DNA from: a virus
Strand: one strand, 5' to 3'
Length of the DNA stretch: 40,690 nt
IMG/VR virus record: IMGVR_UViG_3300010885_068508
Span: 1-40,690 of that record
The position numbers and the translations under genes were made by a program. Of this stretch, positions 5,373 through 13,875 are shown in pieces (positions within the stretch are counted from its first letter, which is position 1; the number at the start of each line of letters is the position of its first letter). The notes beneath the pieces were generated by a model that saw only the letters and a list, made by a program, of their open reading frames with translations, did not search any database and had not been told where the DNA came from.

Positions 5373-7751
5373 TTAATCTAATTGAACACTAACTTTAAAC
5401 TTAATTGATGATATAAATGTAGGAGAATAAGAATTTAAATTATTCGTAGCTTTAGAATACAATCCTAAAAATTTATCTTTTGTTATCTGAGGATATTTAG
5501 AATAAAGATCCACAAGAGAAGTTACATAAAAAGAAGAATCAGATCCGGTAGAATTGCTAGGGAGATTAAATGTCCCAAACTGGCTAGAAGAATTCTGATT
5601 TGTCCCTGTTCCTTCGTCAAATACTGATTTTATTCCCGTAATTACAGAATTATCTAAAGCTATTCCTGTCAGTGAAGAAAGATCCGTAACCGTTTGAGTT
5701 GTTGGTGTTCCCCCGGTAGCTCCTAGATTCAATAGAGAAGCAGGGGTTAATGTATTAACAGAAGGTCTATTCGGAGTTTTAGGCGCGCCAACTATAGGTC
5801 TTTTTATAACAGGTGGAATTGCTTCGGATACATTAGAAGGAGGAGCTATCACTTCAACGACATCTTTTTCTCCTTCTGGTTTCCAGTATCCCCAATATAT
5901 AACATTTGCCTGAAAAGTCTTAGCAGGATCTGCTACTTGTTTTATAGCATTCAATGCATTTGATCTTTCTAATATTCTTCCTTTTATCCCTTGTTTCAAA
6001 GAAGTTTTTAGGGGTTTAGCTGCAGCGGCTATAGCTTTCTGCGGAGCTAATGATTTAGAAGGATCTGGATCCTCGGTTCCCGAAGTTATAAAGAATCTTC
6101 TGTCTTTAAGGCTTAATATCTTATAAGAATTAGATTCATCTACTTTAAATAGTATCTCCCCTTTAGATGGGTTTGCAATGGTATTATCGGTAAATGATTT
6201 TATGTTTAACTTTTCTCCTTTTTCCTCCAAAAAAGATATTCTAAGGATTCCAAAAGAGGTTAGATCTACATCAGTTGCAGATCCATCAGATCCCGATTTT
6301 ATAAATTTAAATTTATATAAATTATCGAAAGGAGAAACTGTTACCGTTAATTTTCCAGAACCTAAAGCTATCACCTCAGTGCTTCCTGTAGTAGATTTAC
6401 TTTCATTAGGAATTGTGATATTGCTAAATACTGTAGTTACATAATTCTGCTGGAGTATGTTATTAATGTATTTAGTTCTTTCGAGAATCTTAACAGGAGA
6501 ACTTTTAGTTCCGGATTGAACTACCCCTTGTCCGTATATTCTATTGTAAATTTTCTGTACCTGTGGAAAATTAGAAAGCTGTATAGGTGATATGTTAATT
6601 CCCCATTCGGAAGGATTGGAAGATGTGTATGTTCCTATTCTTATGACTCTAGATTGATCTTTATTGTTAACTAAAGACATAGTGTACCTAAGACTAAAAC
6701 TTGCGGCTACACCAGCATTTCTAACTATAGGTCGATAGTAATTAGGAACATCATATGCAGTTGTTTGTATACTTTCGAATCTCGAGGTTTCTATAAAAGA
6801 AGCTCCTATTTGTTCTATTATCTGTATTTGATGTGAAATGAAATAACTATTCCCTATTGAATTTTGGAAAAGTATAAAATCTTCTATAAATCCTTCATTG
6901 TCAGTAGCAAAGTACTCAAAAAATTGTCCTTGGTCTGATTCCTTTATAGTAGCTCCTATATTAGAAAAAGGATCTTCTTGTTCTAAAGAAAGGAGAGCTA
7001 AAGTAGCAGTATTGTACCTTTCGTATCCACTATAAGTATTTATGTTTTGGACCTCGTTTAAAGAAACTCTTAAAGGAGCTCCGTATATGAATCCTTTTCC
7101 ACTCTGACTTATAAGCCCAGCTAAAGTGCTAGGTTTAAAGAAATCTGAAGCAACAAGATATTTATCATTCATATCCTTAAGATTCGGTATCTTAATTTCT
7201 AAATACTTATCGTATATAGCAGAACCGATAGATATAGGGCTAGGACTAAATTCATATTCTTGATTTGTTCCCTTTCTAATGAGAACCTGAGACATTGTTA
7301 CATATTTTCCGTTTTGATCTGGAAAATCTATGGTAGCAATTATACCATCTATATTATTCAGATTATATCCTGCTCTTATGTGATATCTAACGCTGTCATA
7401 AACTACTGAAAGATTGGAGGGAAAAGTAATGGGTAAATTTGTAGTATTTGTTAGCTCGTCTGCAAAATCATTAAAAGGAACTATTAGATTAGGATCTAAA
7501 GTGACATAAGAGGTTTCAGAAATTTTAACAACACTAGTTATTGTTGTGTTATTTGTTATTGTAGAATCAGCAACGGGGTTAAATATCTGTATGGAATTAC
7601 TCATAAATCCGTTAACCAATTTATCATACCCTACTGTATTAGTTCCGGTATTAGTAAAATAGGTTTCAGGATTTGGCTGATCTGCATATCGATATTCCAT
7701 CAATAGATATGAAGTCAGCTGGAAGAATTTTGATGTATAATTAAAAGCCAT
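5373..7751 (-). CDS. Large virion structural protein (unassigned)
   Basis: This 792-residue protein has no family I can name. The N-terminal two thirds are beta-rich with many Thr, Asn and Ser residues and no signal peptide, as in baseplate and fiber proteins. A lysine/alanine-rich helical segment lies at about residues 564-602, then a Pro/Thr-rich linker (about 630-690, including APKTPNRPS and GATGGTP), and a final domain ending in strand SIKFKVSVQL. The linker suggests two independently folding parts. It precedes the tail-tube-like gene by 7 bases. Its position after the fiber genes makes a baseplate or tail-tip role likely, which is inference from context. Confidence 0.6.
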   Translation of the reverse strand: MAFNYTSKFFQLTSYLLMEYRYADQPNPETYFTNTGTNTVGYDKLVNGFMSNSIQIFNPVADSTITNNTTITSVVKISETSYVTLDPNLIVPFNDFADELTNTTNLPITFPSNLSVVYDSVRYHIRAGYNLNNIDGIIATIDFPDQNGKYVTMSQVLIRKGTNQEYEFSPSPISIGSAIYDKYLEIKIPNLKDMNDKYLVASDFFKPSTLAGLISQSGKGFIYGAPLRVSLNEVQNINTYSGYERYNTATLALLSLEQEDPFSNIGATIKESDQGQFFEYFATDNEGFIEDFILFQNSIGNSYFISHQIQIIEQIGASFIETSRFESIQTTAYDVPNYYRPIVRNAGVAASFSLRYTMSLVNNKDQSRVIRIGTYTSSNPSEWGINISPIQLSNFPQVQKIYNRIYGQGVVQSGTKSSPVKILERTKYINNILQQNYVTTVFSNITIPNESKSTTGSTEVIALGSGKLTVTVSPFDNLYKFKFIKSGSDGSATDVDLTSFGILRISFLEEKGEKLNIKSFTDNTIANPSKGEILFKVDESNSYKILSLKDRRFFITSGTEDPDPSKSLAPQKAIAAAAKPLKTSLKQGIKGRILERSNALNAIKQVADPAKTFQANVIYWGYWKPEGEKDVVEVIAPPSNVSEAIPPVIKRPIVGAPKTPNRPSVNTLTPASLLNLGATGGTPTTQTVTDLSSLTGIALDNSVITGIKSVFDEGTGTNQNSSSQFGTFNLPSNSTGSDSSFYVTSLVDLYSKYPQITKDKFLGLYSKATNNLNSYSPTFISSIKFKVSVQLD

Positions 7752-7753
7752 AT

Positions 7754-8599
7754 TTATTTTCCGAATTGTAAAAATTTAGGGGAATATTGAAGACCAATTC
7801 CTAAATAAATTCCAGGTCCTATCCCTTTCTGGTTTGCTGCTAATCCCATTCCAAAATTAACTCCTATACTATAAGGTTTTCTAGCAGCTTTTAAAGCATC
7901 CCTATTTTCTTTAGTGTCTAATATGGTAAATGAATTAACATCTTTAAAATCTATTCCGGGATATTCTGTAGATACCCTAGTCATTAGCCTTTTGGTCTCC
8001 GGATCTCTGTAAATTCCTGTTGTTATTTCTATGTTTTGTTTTATATCAAGTTCAGCATCCCCTGTATTTAGTTTAGTGAAAACTAAATCTTCTTTATCTG
8101 GGCTTTTTGTTATATCTAACGTATAAGGTATTTTTCCAGATATAGTTAAACTATTATTTCCCTTCATCTTAGGTGAATGAGTAAATGTTATAGATTCTTT
8201 CCCGTTTTTATCTTTTTCCACTTTAGTCGGAACGTTTATAAATCTATCAATATAAACTATTTCAGTTCTAACCACAACAGGAGGGGTTGTACTTTTTCCA
8301 TTGTCTTTAAGACCTAGTTTTGTTATTAACTTTTTTTGTTCATCTGATAATTCAGAAACTTTTAATTCCATTGCTGATTTTTCAACAATAAGATGATCTT
8401 TTTCCTTCTTTATAGTTCTAACCGAATCTTGCATAGCAAGATAATTATTATGTTGTCTTTTAGAGTCTGCTTCAGCCCCGTTTGCTCTTTCGCATTGTCT
8501 TATAGATAAAAATATAAGAAGAACTATTGCTCCTATAAGGACTAATCTATTAGAAACTATTTTATATATAGAATTTAAAATTTCGCTAATTTTTTTCAT
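7754..8599 (-). CDS. Membrane-anchored coiled-coil protein, possible spanin-like
   Basis: From the ATG at 8599 the product has 281 residues. This start overlaps the TGA of the upstream gene as ATGA; an upstream ATG at 8626 would add nine charged residues (290 in all). Visible parts are a basic N-terminus, one hydrophobic helix at about 19-33 (LVLIGAIVLLIFLSI) with a Cys at 36, a Lys/Glu-rich coiled coil at about 45-100, and a short strand YIDRFINVP. A beta-rich region follows, and the protein ends in Gly/aromatic strands (GVNFGMGLAANQ, GIYLGIGLQYSP) like outer-membrane beta segments. One inner-membrane anchor, a periplasmic coil and an outer-membrane-like end recall spanins, which disrupt the outer membrane at lysis. 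I see no lipobox and no adjacent holin or endolysin, so this is a hypothesis. Confidence 0.5.
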   Translation of the reverse strand: MKKISEILNSIYKIVSNRLVLIGAIVLLIFLSIRQCERANGAEADSKRQHNNYLAMQDSVRTIKKEKDHLIVEKSAMELKVSELSDEQKKLITKLGLKDNGKSTTPPVVVRTEIVYIDRFINVPTKVEKDKNGKESITFTHSPKMKGNNSLTISGKIPYTLDITKSPDKEDLVFTKLNTGDAELDIKQNIEITTGIYRDPETKRLMTRVSTEYPGIDFKDVNSFTILDTKENRDALKAARKPYSIGVNFGMGLAANQKGIGPGIYLGIGLQYSPKFLQFGK

Positions 8600-8853
8600 T
8601 TTGTTTTTTCTGTTTTGGTTTTCCATTCCATTGATAAAGGGTCTAATTCACCGATTCCGTATTTTTCAGTCATTTTTTGACAAAATTCTTTCTCCGTTTC
8701 TCTACAAGATTCAAGATTAGAAATTAGATTAGAGGATTCGGTTTCTAAAAATTGAATCTCTTTTTCGACTTTAACTATTTGAGAATGTATATCTATAAAC
8801 TTTTTAGATAGATTTAATATCTCGTTTTGTTCTTTTTTATTTAGTTTTTTCAT
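8596..8853 (-). CDS. Small coiled-coil protein
   Basis: This 85-residue, highly charged protein has heptad-like hydrophobics over about residues 5-65 (LNLSKKFIDIHSQIVKVEKE and onward), two Cys residues and a tail with KYGIGELDP. It is predicted to be mostly helix. It starts after an 80-base gap and its stop overlaps the next start by an ATGA junction, so the two are likely translated together and may interact. The family is unknown. Confidence 0.6.
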   Translation of the reverse strand: MKKLNKKEQNEILNLSKKFIDIHSQIVKVEKEIQFLETESSNLISNLESCRETEKEFCQKMTEKYGIGELDPLSMEWKTKTEKTK

Positions 8854-8933
8854 AGTTTAAGTTATATTAAAGAATTCGCAATCTATTTCGATTTAAGTAT
8901 ATATTTTTTCTTCAAATGAATTGAAATCGATTC

Positions 8934-10619
8934 TTAAAAAGTAGGAGCGGTGTTTCCTGTTATTGTAAATTGATTAGTTGCTTCTAATACACCGCCTTCT
9001 CCTTTGCAGGTTTTCCAAAATATTCTCCCGTTAGGATTTGTTGGGCTTCCCACGTAAGCCCAAAATAAATCCACATAAGAACATGATGATAAAAAATCTA
9101 TATATACAAGTCTATTTTGTAAACCACCTATGCTCGTTTCATAAATATATGAATAAGCTATTCCTCCTATTTCACGAGTTCTTTGCATGTCATTATAATA
9201 AACCCTATATTCATTTCCTTCTCCTGAATAAAATAGGGGTTCAAACGAAGGTGTCGTAGCAGATGGTATAAATATATAACCATTGCTGGAAAGTGTTTGA
9301 TCTGTTGTAACTACTATCATATTGGAATTCCATGAAGAAACAGAAGAAAGATTTAAAATTCTATTATTAATGTCTACATAATCCGAATGTAAAATTTTAC
9401 TATTATTTCTTTTTGAATACGGGATAAATGATCCATAAAAGAAATCGCCAGGATTAGCAAAAACATTGTTTAATCTTTTCACGTGATATGAATAAGGTGC
9501 TCCAGTGGAACCAGCAGCAACCCCTCCGCTTGCACCGAAAACAGTTTGTTTATGGTTTCCAGAAGAAACCGAACCTAAAGGAAGGCCGTATAAAACAGAG
9601 TGACCGTCCATACCAGTAAAATCAAATACTCTAGAAGTAGTGGGATCTGAATTTACGGAAATTCCTCCGAAATAATTGAAAGTAGATCCTGTAGAAGGGG
9701 TTGAGCTTAATGTGTAAGATCCTAAAAACCCTAAATACTCAGATATTTTGGTTAAAGTTTTCGTGTATAGTTTAGATTCATTTACCCCAAAATTTAATGA
9801 ATTTATTATTATAGGACTTATCTGGGAATTACTTGCAATTAGGCTAATCCTATTATCCCCCAGCAAATTCAAATTTCCCTGCGTAGTTGACGAAAAAGAA
9901 TTTCCTCTTATAAACAAAGATCCTCCTAGGATAAGATCATCAGAAGAGATCTCAATATCTAGTAGGGAATTAATCGATAATTTACCTGGGCTTTTAAATA
10001 TAAGATCAGAAAGAGTTCCTGTATTTTTCCAATAGAAAGAAGGAGAATCTACAGTACTACTTCCATTTGATTTGGAAAAAGAGAAAATAGGAGTATCTAT
10101 TTGGTCATCAGTAGCTACTAATAATTTAGAATTATTAGGATTTACGTCTGATGCAGAAAAATAGGTATCACTTATAACTAAAGAAGTTTGATCAGGGGTA
10201 TAAGTAGAATTAAATCCTATAGCAGATTTATTCGTTAGACCCAAAGGCCCAACTATTCCTGGGTAAACTTCAAAATAATCGGAATTAAAAAGGGATAATC
10301 CGGTATAAGACCAAGAAGAGGAATCTCTCTCATAGATATCTCCTAGAGAAGAAGAATTATCAACCCAAAGATCAAATTCTTGGGAAGATCCTGTTGAAGG
10401 AACTGTTGTGCTTCTAAACCATTCAGAAGCTCTATCCCCTGTATTTCCGGTTCTCCCTATTTTTCCAGAAGGTCCTGGAATTCCTGTAGCTCCTTTCGGT
10501 CCGATATATCCTTCGTGACCTATAGCAAAAGAAAGAACCTGATTGAAGTTGTAATTAACTTTATCTTTTATCTCCTTTTCGGAGTCTCCCTGGCTAATAT
10601 ATTTGTTATTAAAATGCAT
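8934..10619 (-). CDS. Collagen-like fiber protein, paralog 3
   Basis: This 561-residue protein begins with a short helical region (EKEIKDKVNYNFNQVLSF) followed by ten Gly-X-Y triplets at residues 34-63. A W...LWVD segment follows, like the G-D-Y-W motif found after collagen-like parts of tail fibers. The middle (about 140-260) aligns by eye with the two upstream genes: LVISD, then KLLVATDDQI, FSFSK and PSFYW occur in the same order. The C-terminal half is unrelated to theirs. Collagen-like stretches in phage fibers form trimeric stalks. The divergent end would be the receptor-binding or partner-binding part, by inference. It starts 5 bases after the stop of paralog 2, from an A-rich leader. 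Confidence 0.7.
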   Translation of the reverse strand: MHFNNKYISQGDSEKEIKDKVNYNFNQVLSFAIGHEGYIGPKGATGIPGPSGKIGRTGNTGDRASEWFRSTTVPSTGSSQEFDLWVDNSSSLGDIYERDSSSWSYTGLSLFNSDYFEVYPGIVGPLGLTNKSAIGFNSTYTPDQTSLVISDTYFSASDVNPNNSKLLVATDDQIDTPIFSFSKSNGSSTVDSPSFYWKNTGTLSDLIFKSPGKLSINSLLDIEISSDDLILGGSLFIRGNSFSSTTQGNLNLLGDNRISLIASNSQISPIIINSLNFGVNESKLYTKTLTKISEYLGFLGSYTLSSTPSTGSTFNYFGGISVNSDPTTSRVFDFTGMDGHSVLYGLPLGSVSSGNHKQTVFGASGGVAAGSTGAPYSYHVKRLNNVFANPGDFFYGSFIPYSKRNNSKILHSDYVDINNRILNLSSVSSWNSNMIVVTTDQTLSSNGYIFIPSATTPSFEPLFYSGEGNEYRVYYNDMQRTREIGGIAYSYIYETSIGGLQNRLVYIDFLSSCSYVDLFWAYVGSPTNPNGRIFWKTCKGEGGVLEATNQFTITGNTAPTF

Positions 10620-10624
10620 ATTTT

Positions 10625-12274
10625 TTAAGGTGTAGCTCCATTAGTGTATAACTCTCCGCATTGAGGTGCTGATAAATTTAATCCGTAAGCCTGGTATAAT
10701 ACTTTAAACCAAATATCTGTACCCCCGGTTCCCCCTGCAGATCCGGATATATTCATTATTGTAAATTCTATTGTGGTTGCATCGATGGTCAAGTTTACTC
10801 TTTGATCCCCTAATGGAGGGACTGTATTTTTTGTATTTGATACATTTATCCCTAAATATCTAAATCCTATCGAAGGACTTGAGGAATGTACTCTGAAATT
10901 CACGTATTCAGAATCCTCTAATAAATTTAGCCATCCCCCATTTTCTCCAAAAGATCCCCCTGTTGCAGGACACCATAGGCATATTCCTCTAGTAGATCCG
11001 CCAACAGGGGGAGGATCTACATAAAAATCAAGACCCCTTGAAACATTAAATGAGGTGGAATCAGTTTCTCCGTTGAGAGCAACAGTGGGATTAAATATGA
11101 TATATCTTATCGTTGTAGGCTGTATGTACCCGGGATCTTCTAAAGGATGCAAGGGATAAACCACCTTATCAACCTTAAAATCCCCTTTTCCCGATATTTC
11201 TAATATGCTCGTTGCCGAATTTGTGGCTTTGAATAGAGTAGATCCAGATCTAGTAGATGGATATATCTCATCCATTTTATAGTAAAGATTTCCTGCATCA
11301 GGATTGGGGGTTACCAAATTCAAAGATGGCTGTGACCCAGTAGTTCCTGTAGTCTGTATGTCTAGGATAGTCCTAGTACTTATATTGGATGCAGAAGATG
11401 CTATGCTTATATTTTTAGACTTAAAAAGAATCGAACTTGATCCAGAATTTGCGGTTATATTAAGATTTCCATTAGAAGAACTTGAAGAATATAATCCATT
11501 TATAAATTTATTTATTCTATATTGATTTGGTGAGTAAGGTGCGGATTTTATTATAATAGAACCAGATAAAGATTTTAAATTAAAGTCTCCTCCCAGATTA
11601 AAATCTAGGGATTGGGGACATAAAAATCCTAATCCGTAATTCCCATTGCTCGAAGTAGGACCAGTAGTCCAAAAGAAAGAAGGTGTTTCCTGATTAAAAG
11701 AAGTTCCGTGATAAGGTCCTTTTGTAAATTCTAATAGCCTCCTTTCTGTTATCTGAGAATTAGTAGAAATCACCATTTTTGTATATTGGGGATTTGCTAT
11801 AGAAGATCCACTAGTAAGATAAGAATCACTAAGAACCAAAGTATTTAAATCCGGGTAAGGTAGAGATATGAAATATCCATTTTTAGAGGAAGTTCCTGTC
11901 TGGGTCTGTAAAGGCCCAAATTCTCTAAAAATATCAAGGCCATTTATATTGACCGAATATAAATCCCAAACCCCTGTAGAAGAATTGTAAATTCTAATCT
12001 CGTTATTAGAATTCGGATTCATCCAATAATCACCATTTAGAGGATTAGGCGGAGGAGTAATTAAAACAGTCCATATATTTCCTCTTTTACCCTGGGGACC
12101 AAAAGATCCGTTAGGTCCTTCAGATCCAGGATTTCCTGTTCTTCCCTCGGGTCCTATCTTTCCATAAGGTCCTCCTTCAAAAGAAAGTACTTGGCTGAAA
12201 TTAAAATTAGCCTTGTCCACCAAATTTTTCTGTGAATCCCCTTTTTCTAGTAATAATAATTTAAGTTCTTGCAT
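10625..12274 (-). CDS. Collagen-like fiber protein, paralog 2
   Basis: This 549-residue protein has the N-terminal helix motif DSQKNLVDKANFNFSQVLSF and eleven Gly-X-Y triplets at residues 35-67, then GDYWMNP. The middle region shares LVLSD, KMVISTNSQI, LEFTK and PSFFW with its neighbours. It then departs into a Gly/Ser/Thr-rich beta region and a C-terminal domain (about 380-549) not seen in the other two. Unlike most genes here it has a good ribosome-binding site (AGGAG) directly before the ATG, and a copy of the ATATATAA element overlapping the previous stop codon, so it may be made at a higher or separately controlled level. Confidence 0.7.
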   Translation of the reverse strand: MQELKLLLLEKGDSQKNLVDKANFNFSQVLSFEGGPYGKIGPEGRTGNPGSEGPNGSFGPQGKRGNIWTVLITPPPNPLNGDYWMNPNSNNEIRIYNSSTGVWDLYSVNINGLDIFREFGPLQTQTGTSSKNGYFISLPYPDLNTLVLSDSYLTSGSSIANPQYTKMVISTNSQITERRLLEFTKGPYHGTSFNQETPSFFWTTGPTSSNGNYGLGFLCPQSLDFNLGGDFNLKSLSGSIIIKSAPYSPNQYRINKFINGLYSSSSSNGNLNITANSGSSSILFKSKNISIASSASNISTRTILDIQTTGTTGSQPSLNLVTPNPDAGNLYYKMDEIYPSTRSGSTLFKATNSATSILEISGKGDFKVDKVVYPLHPLEDPGYIQPTTIRYIIFNPTVALNGETDSTSFNVSRGLDFYVDPPPVGGSTRGICLWCPATGGSFGENGGWLNLLEDSEYVNFRVHSSSPSIGFRYLGINVSNTKNTVPPLGDQRVNLTIDATTIEFTIMNISGSAGGTGGTDIWFKVLYQAYGLNLSAPQCGELYTNGATP

Positions 12275-12280
12275 CTCCTA

Positions 12281-12295
12281 TTTTTATATATCAAA
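12281..12295 (-). promoter_or_regulatory. ATATATAA element with AGGAG ribosome-binding site
   Basis: The minus strand reads TTTGATATATAAAAATAGGAG just before the ATG at 12274. The element overlaps the last codons and TAA of the upstream paralog. It is the clearest Shine-Dalgarno sequence in the window with a start codon at normal spacing. Confidence 0.45.
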
Positions 12296-13873
12296 GTAAA
12301 AAGAACCTCCGGAACCTCCATTAGAACCATATGCTAAATAATCTACGCTGGTCCCCCGTCCTGTTGCTCCCCTTGATATTACAAAATCAACCGAGGTAGC
12401 ATAAAAAGGAAGGGTAGCTACTGTAGTCATATTTGAATTATTTCTTCCGTAACCTATATATTTAAACCCACTTAATGTATAAGTAGAACTGGCCACAGGA
12501 TTTTGGCTGCAATATGCAGAAACCCTTATAGACTGGCCTCGGTCTAATCCTCCTGTTGCCCCCCATGAATAATCGGAATGTGAATAAACCCCAATTCCGC
12601 AATAGGAACTTGAATATGTCTGATTTGTATATGGATTAATTATTGCTATATTTCCCGAATTAAGGGGGAAAGGTCTAAATGTACTAGTACTAGTAGAAGC
12701 TGCGGGAGCAGATGTTCTTGCTGCTAAATACCAATATACTAAATTTCCCCCAACTTTTCCAGTTGCGCCTGGTATAGAACTAGGGTATGTTATTCCCCCG
12801 TCTACTTTATTAGTTTTTATTTTACCTTTAGTATCTATAAAAAACTGGGATTCTGAAGCAGTTGCTCCATTAGATTCCAGCATAACATTATACACAGAAT
12901 GGGAAAGAGTACTAAAGTCGTCGAATGTTCTTTCCGTCTTTAATGCTCCAGTTGCTCCGGAAGAAACATAAATACTAGGGGAAGATGAAGATAATGTAGG
13001 GGCAAGATAAATATTTCTTCTTGCGTGGGTAAATGTTACTCCAACATTTAAGTTTTGTGTTGCTATATTAGAATTTCCCAATGGAAAATTTAAATTTATC
13101 CCCCCAGTAGCACTTAGATTATAAATCCCATCGAAAGTAATTCCCGTTGCGGATTCCATAGTTATATCGGATGCTGTGATATCCATTCCTGCACTTGCCC
13201 CTATCGAAAATTTACCCCCCAATACATCTAGATTTAAATCAGAGCTGGCCGAAGATGGGCTTCCCCATGTAAAAATAGGGTGAGAAGAATAATCCGATAT
13301 AGAACCATCTTCTATATCGGATTTAGAAAATTCTAAAAGACCCCCGTCATTAACAGAAGTATCTGTAGAAATTTTAAATTTAGAAAGTTCTTTGTTTATT
13401 AGAGGAGCAGATTCTGGGGATTGATCACCAAGAACAAAAGTATAAAGAGAAGGAGAGTTTTGGTCCTCCGTTATTGAAGTTCCCGCGGATCCGCCTATAG
13501 AGGTATACGTAACATCTCTGAATAAAGTATTTTGTGTTGATAAATTATACCCAGTATACTGCCATCCAGAATCCGTAAATATATAAATTTTAGAAGTAGA
13601 TACCTCTACCCAGTAATCTCCTTCTACCGCATAGGTTCCAGTACCTCCCGGTTGGGAAGATCTAACAAACCATCTAGATCCCCTGGGACCAGTGATTCCT
13701 GAATTCCCATTTAATCCCTGTAGTCCTATAGCTCCATCACCTCCGGTAGGACCGATATTTCCTTGAATTCCCCCATGAAATTCTATTAGCTCATCGAAAT
13801 TGTTATTTAATTTACTAACAAGTTCGTTTTGACTATCCGAATAATTAAGGCCTTGTATATTAGTATTTGGCAT
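12284..13873 (-). CDS. Collagen-like fiber protein, paralog 1
   Basis: This 529-residue protein starts with a helix motif (DSQNELVSKLNNNFDELIEF) and eleven Gly-X-Y triplets at residues 35-67, followed by GDYWVEV. The shared middle shows FVLGD, KFKISTD, LEFSK and PIFTW. After that come Gly/Ala/Thr-rich repeats such as GATGALK and a C-terminal domain with many aromatic residues, ending GGSFYFDI. It is the first of three tandem relatives and begins 2 bases after the 1837-residue gene. It is probably a trimeric fiber attached to the baseplate through the shared N-terminal helix, by inference. Confidence 0.7.
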   Translation of the reverse strand: MPNTNIQGLNYSDSQNELVSKLNNNFDELIEFHGGIQGNIGPTGGDGAIGLQGLNGNSGITGPRGSRWFVRSSQPGGTGTYAVEGDYWVEVSTSKIYIFTDSGWQYTGYNLSTQNTLFRDVTYTSIGGSAGTSITEDQNSPSLYTFVLGDQSPESAPLINKELSKFKISTDTSVNDGGLLEFSKSDIEDGSISDYSSHPIFTWGSPSSASSDLNLDVLGGKFSIGASAGMDITASDITMESATGITFDGIYNLSATGGINLNFPLGNSNIATQNLNVGVTFTHARRNIYLAPTLSSSSPSIYVSSGATGALKTERTFDDFSTLSHSVYNVMLESNGATASESQFFIDTKGKIKTNKVDGGITYPSSIPGATGKVGGNLVYWYLAARTSAPAASTSTSTFRPFPLNSGNIAIINPYTNQTYSSSYCGIGVYSHSDYSWGATGGLDRGQSIRVSAYCSQNPVASSTYTLSGFKYIGYGRNNSNMTTVATLPFYATSVDFVISRGATGRGTSVDYLAYGSNGGSGGSFYFDI

Positions 13874-13875
13874 AT

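Noticed and set aside
8854-8933. Imperfect inverted repeat (AATCGATTT against AAATCGA) in the 80-base gap
   Set aside because: The pairing is interrupted and no U tract follows; I cannot support a terminator or operator.
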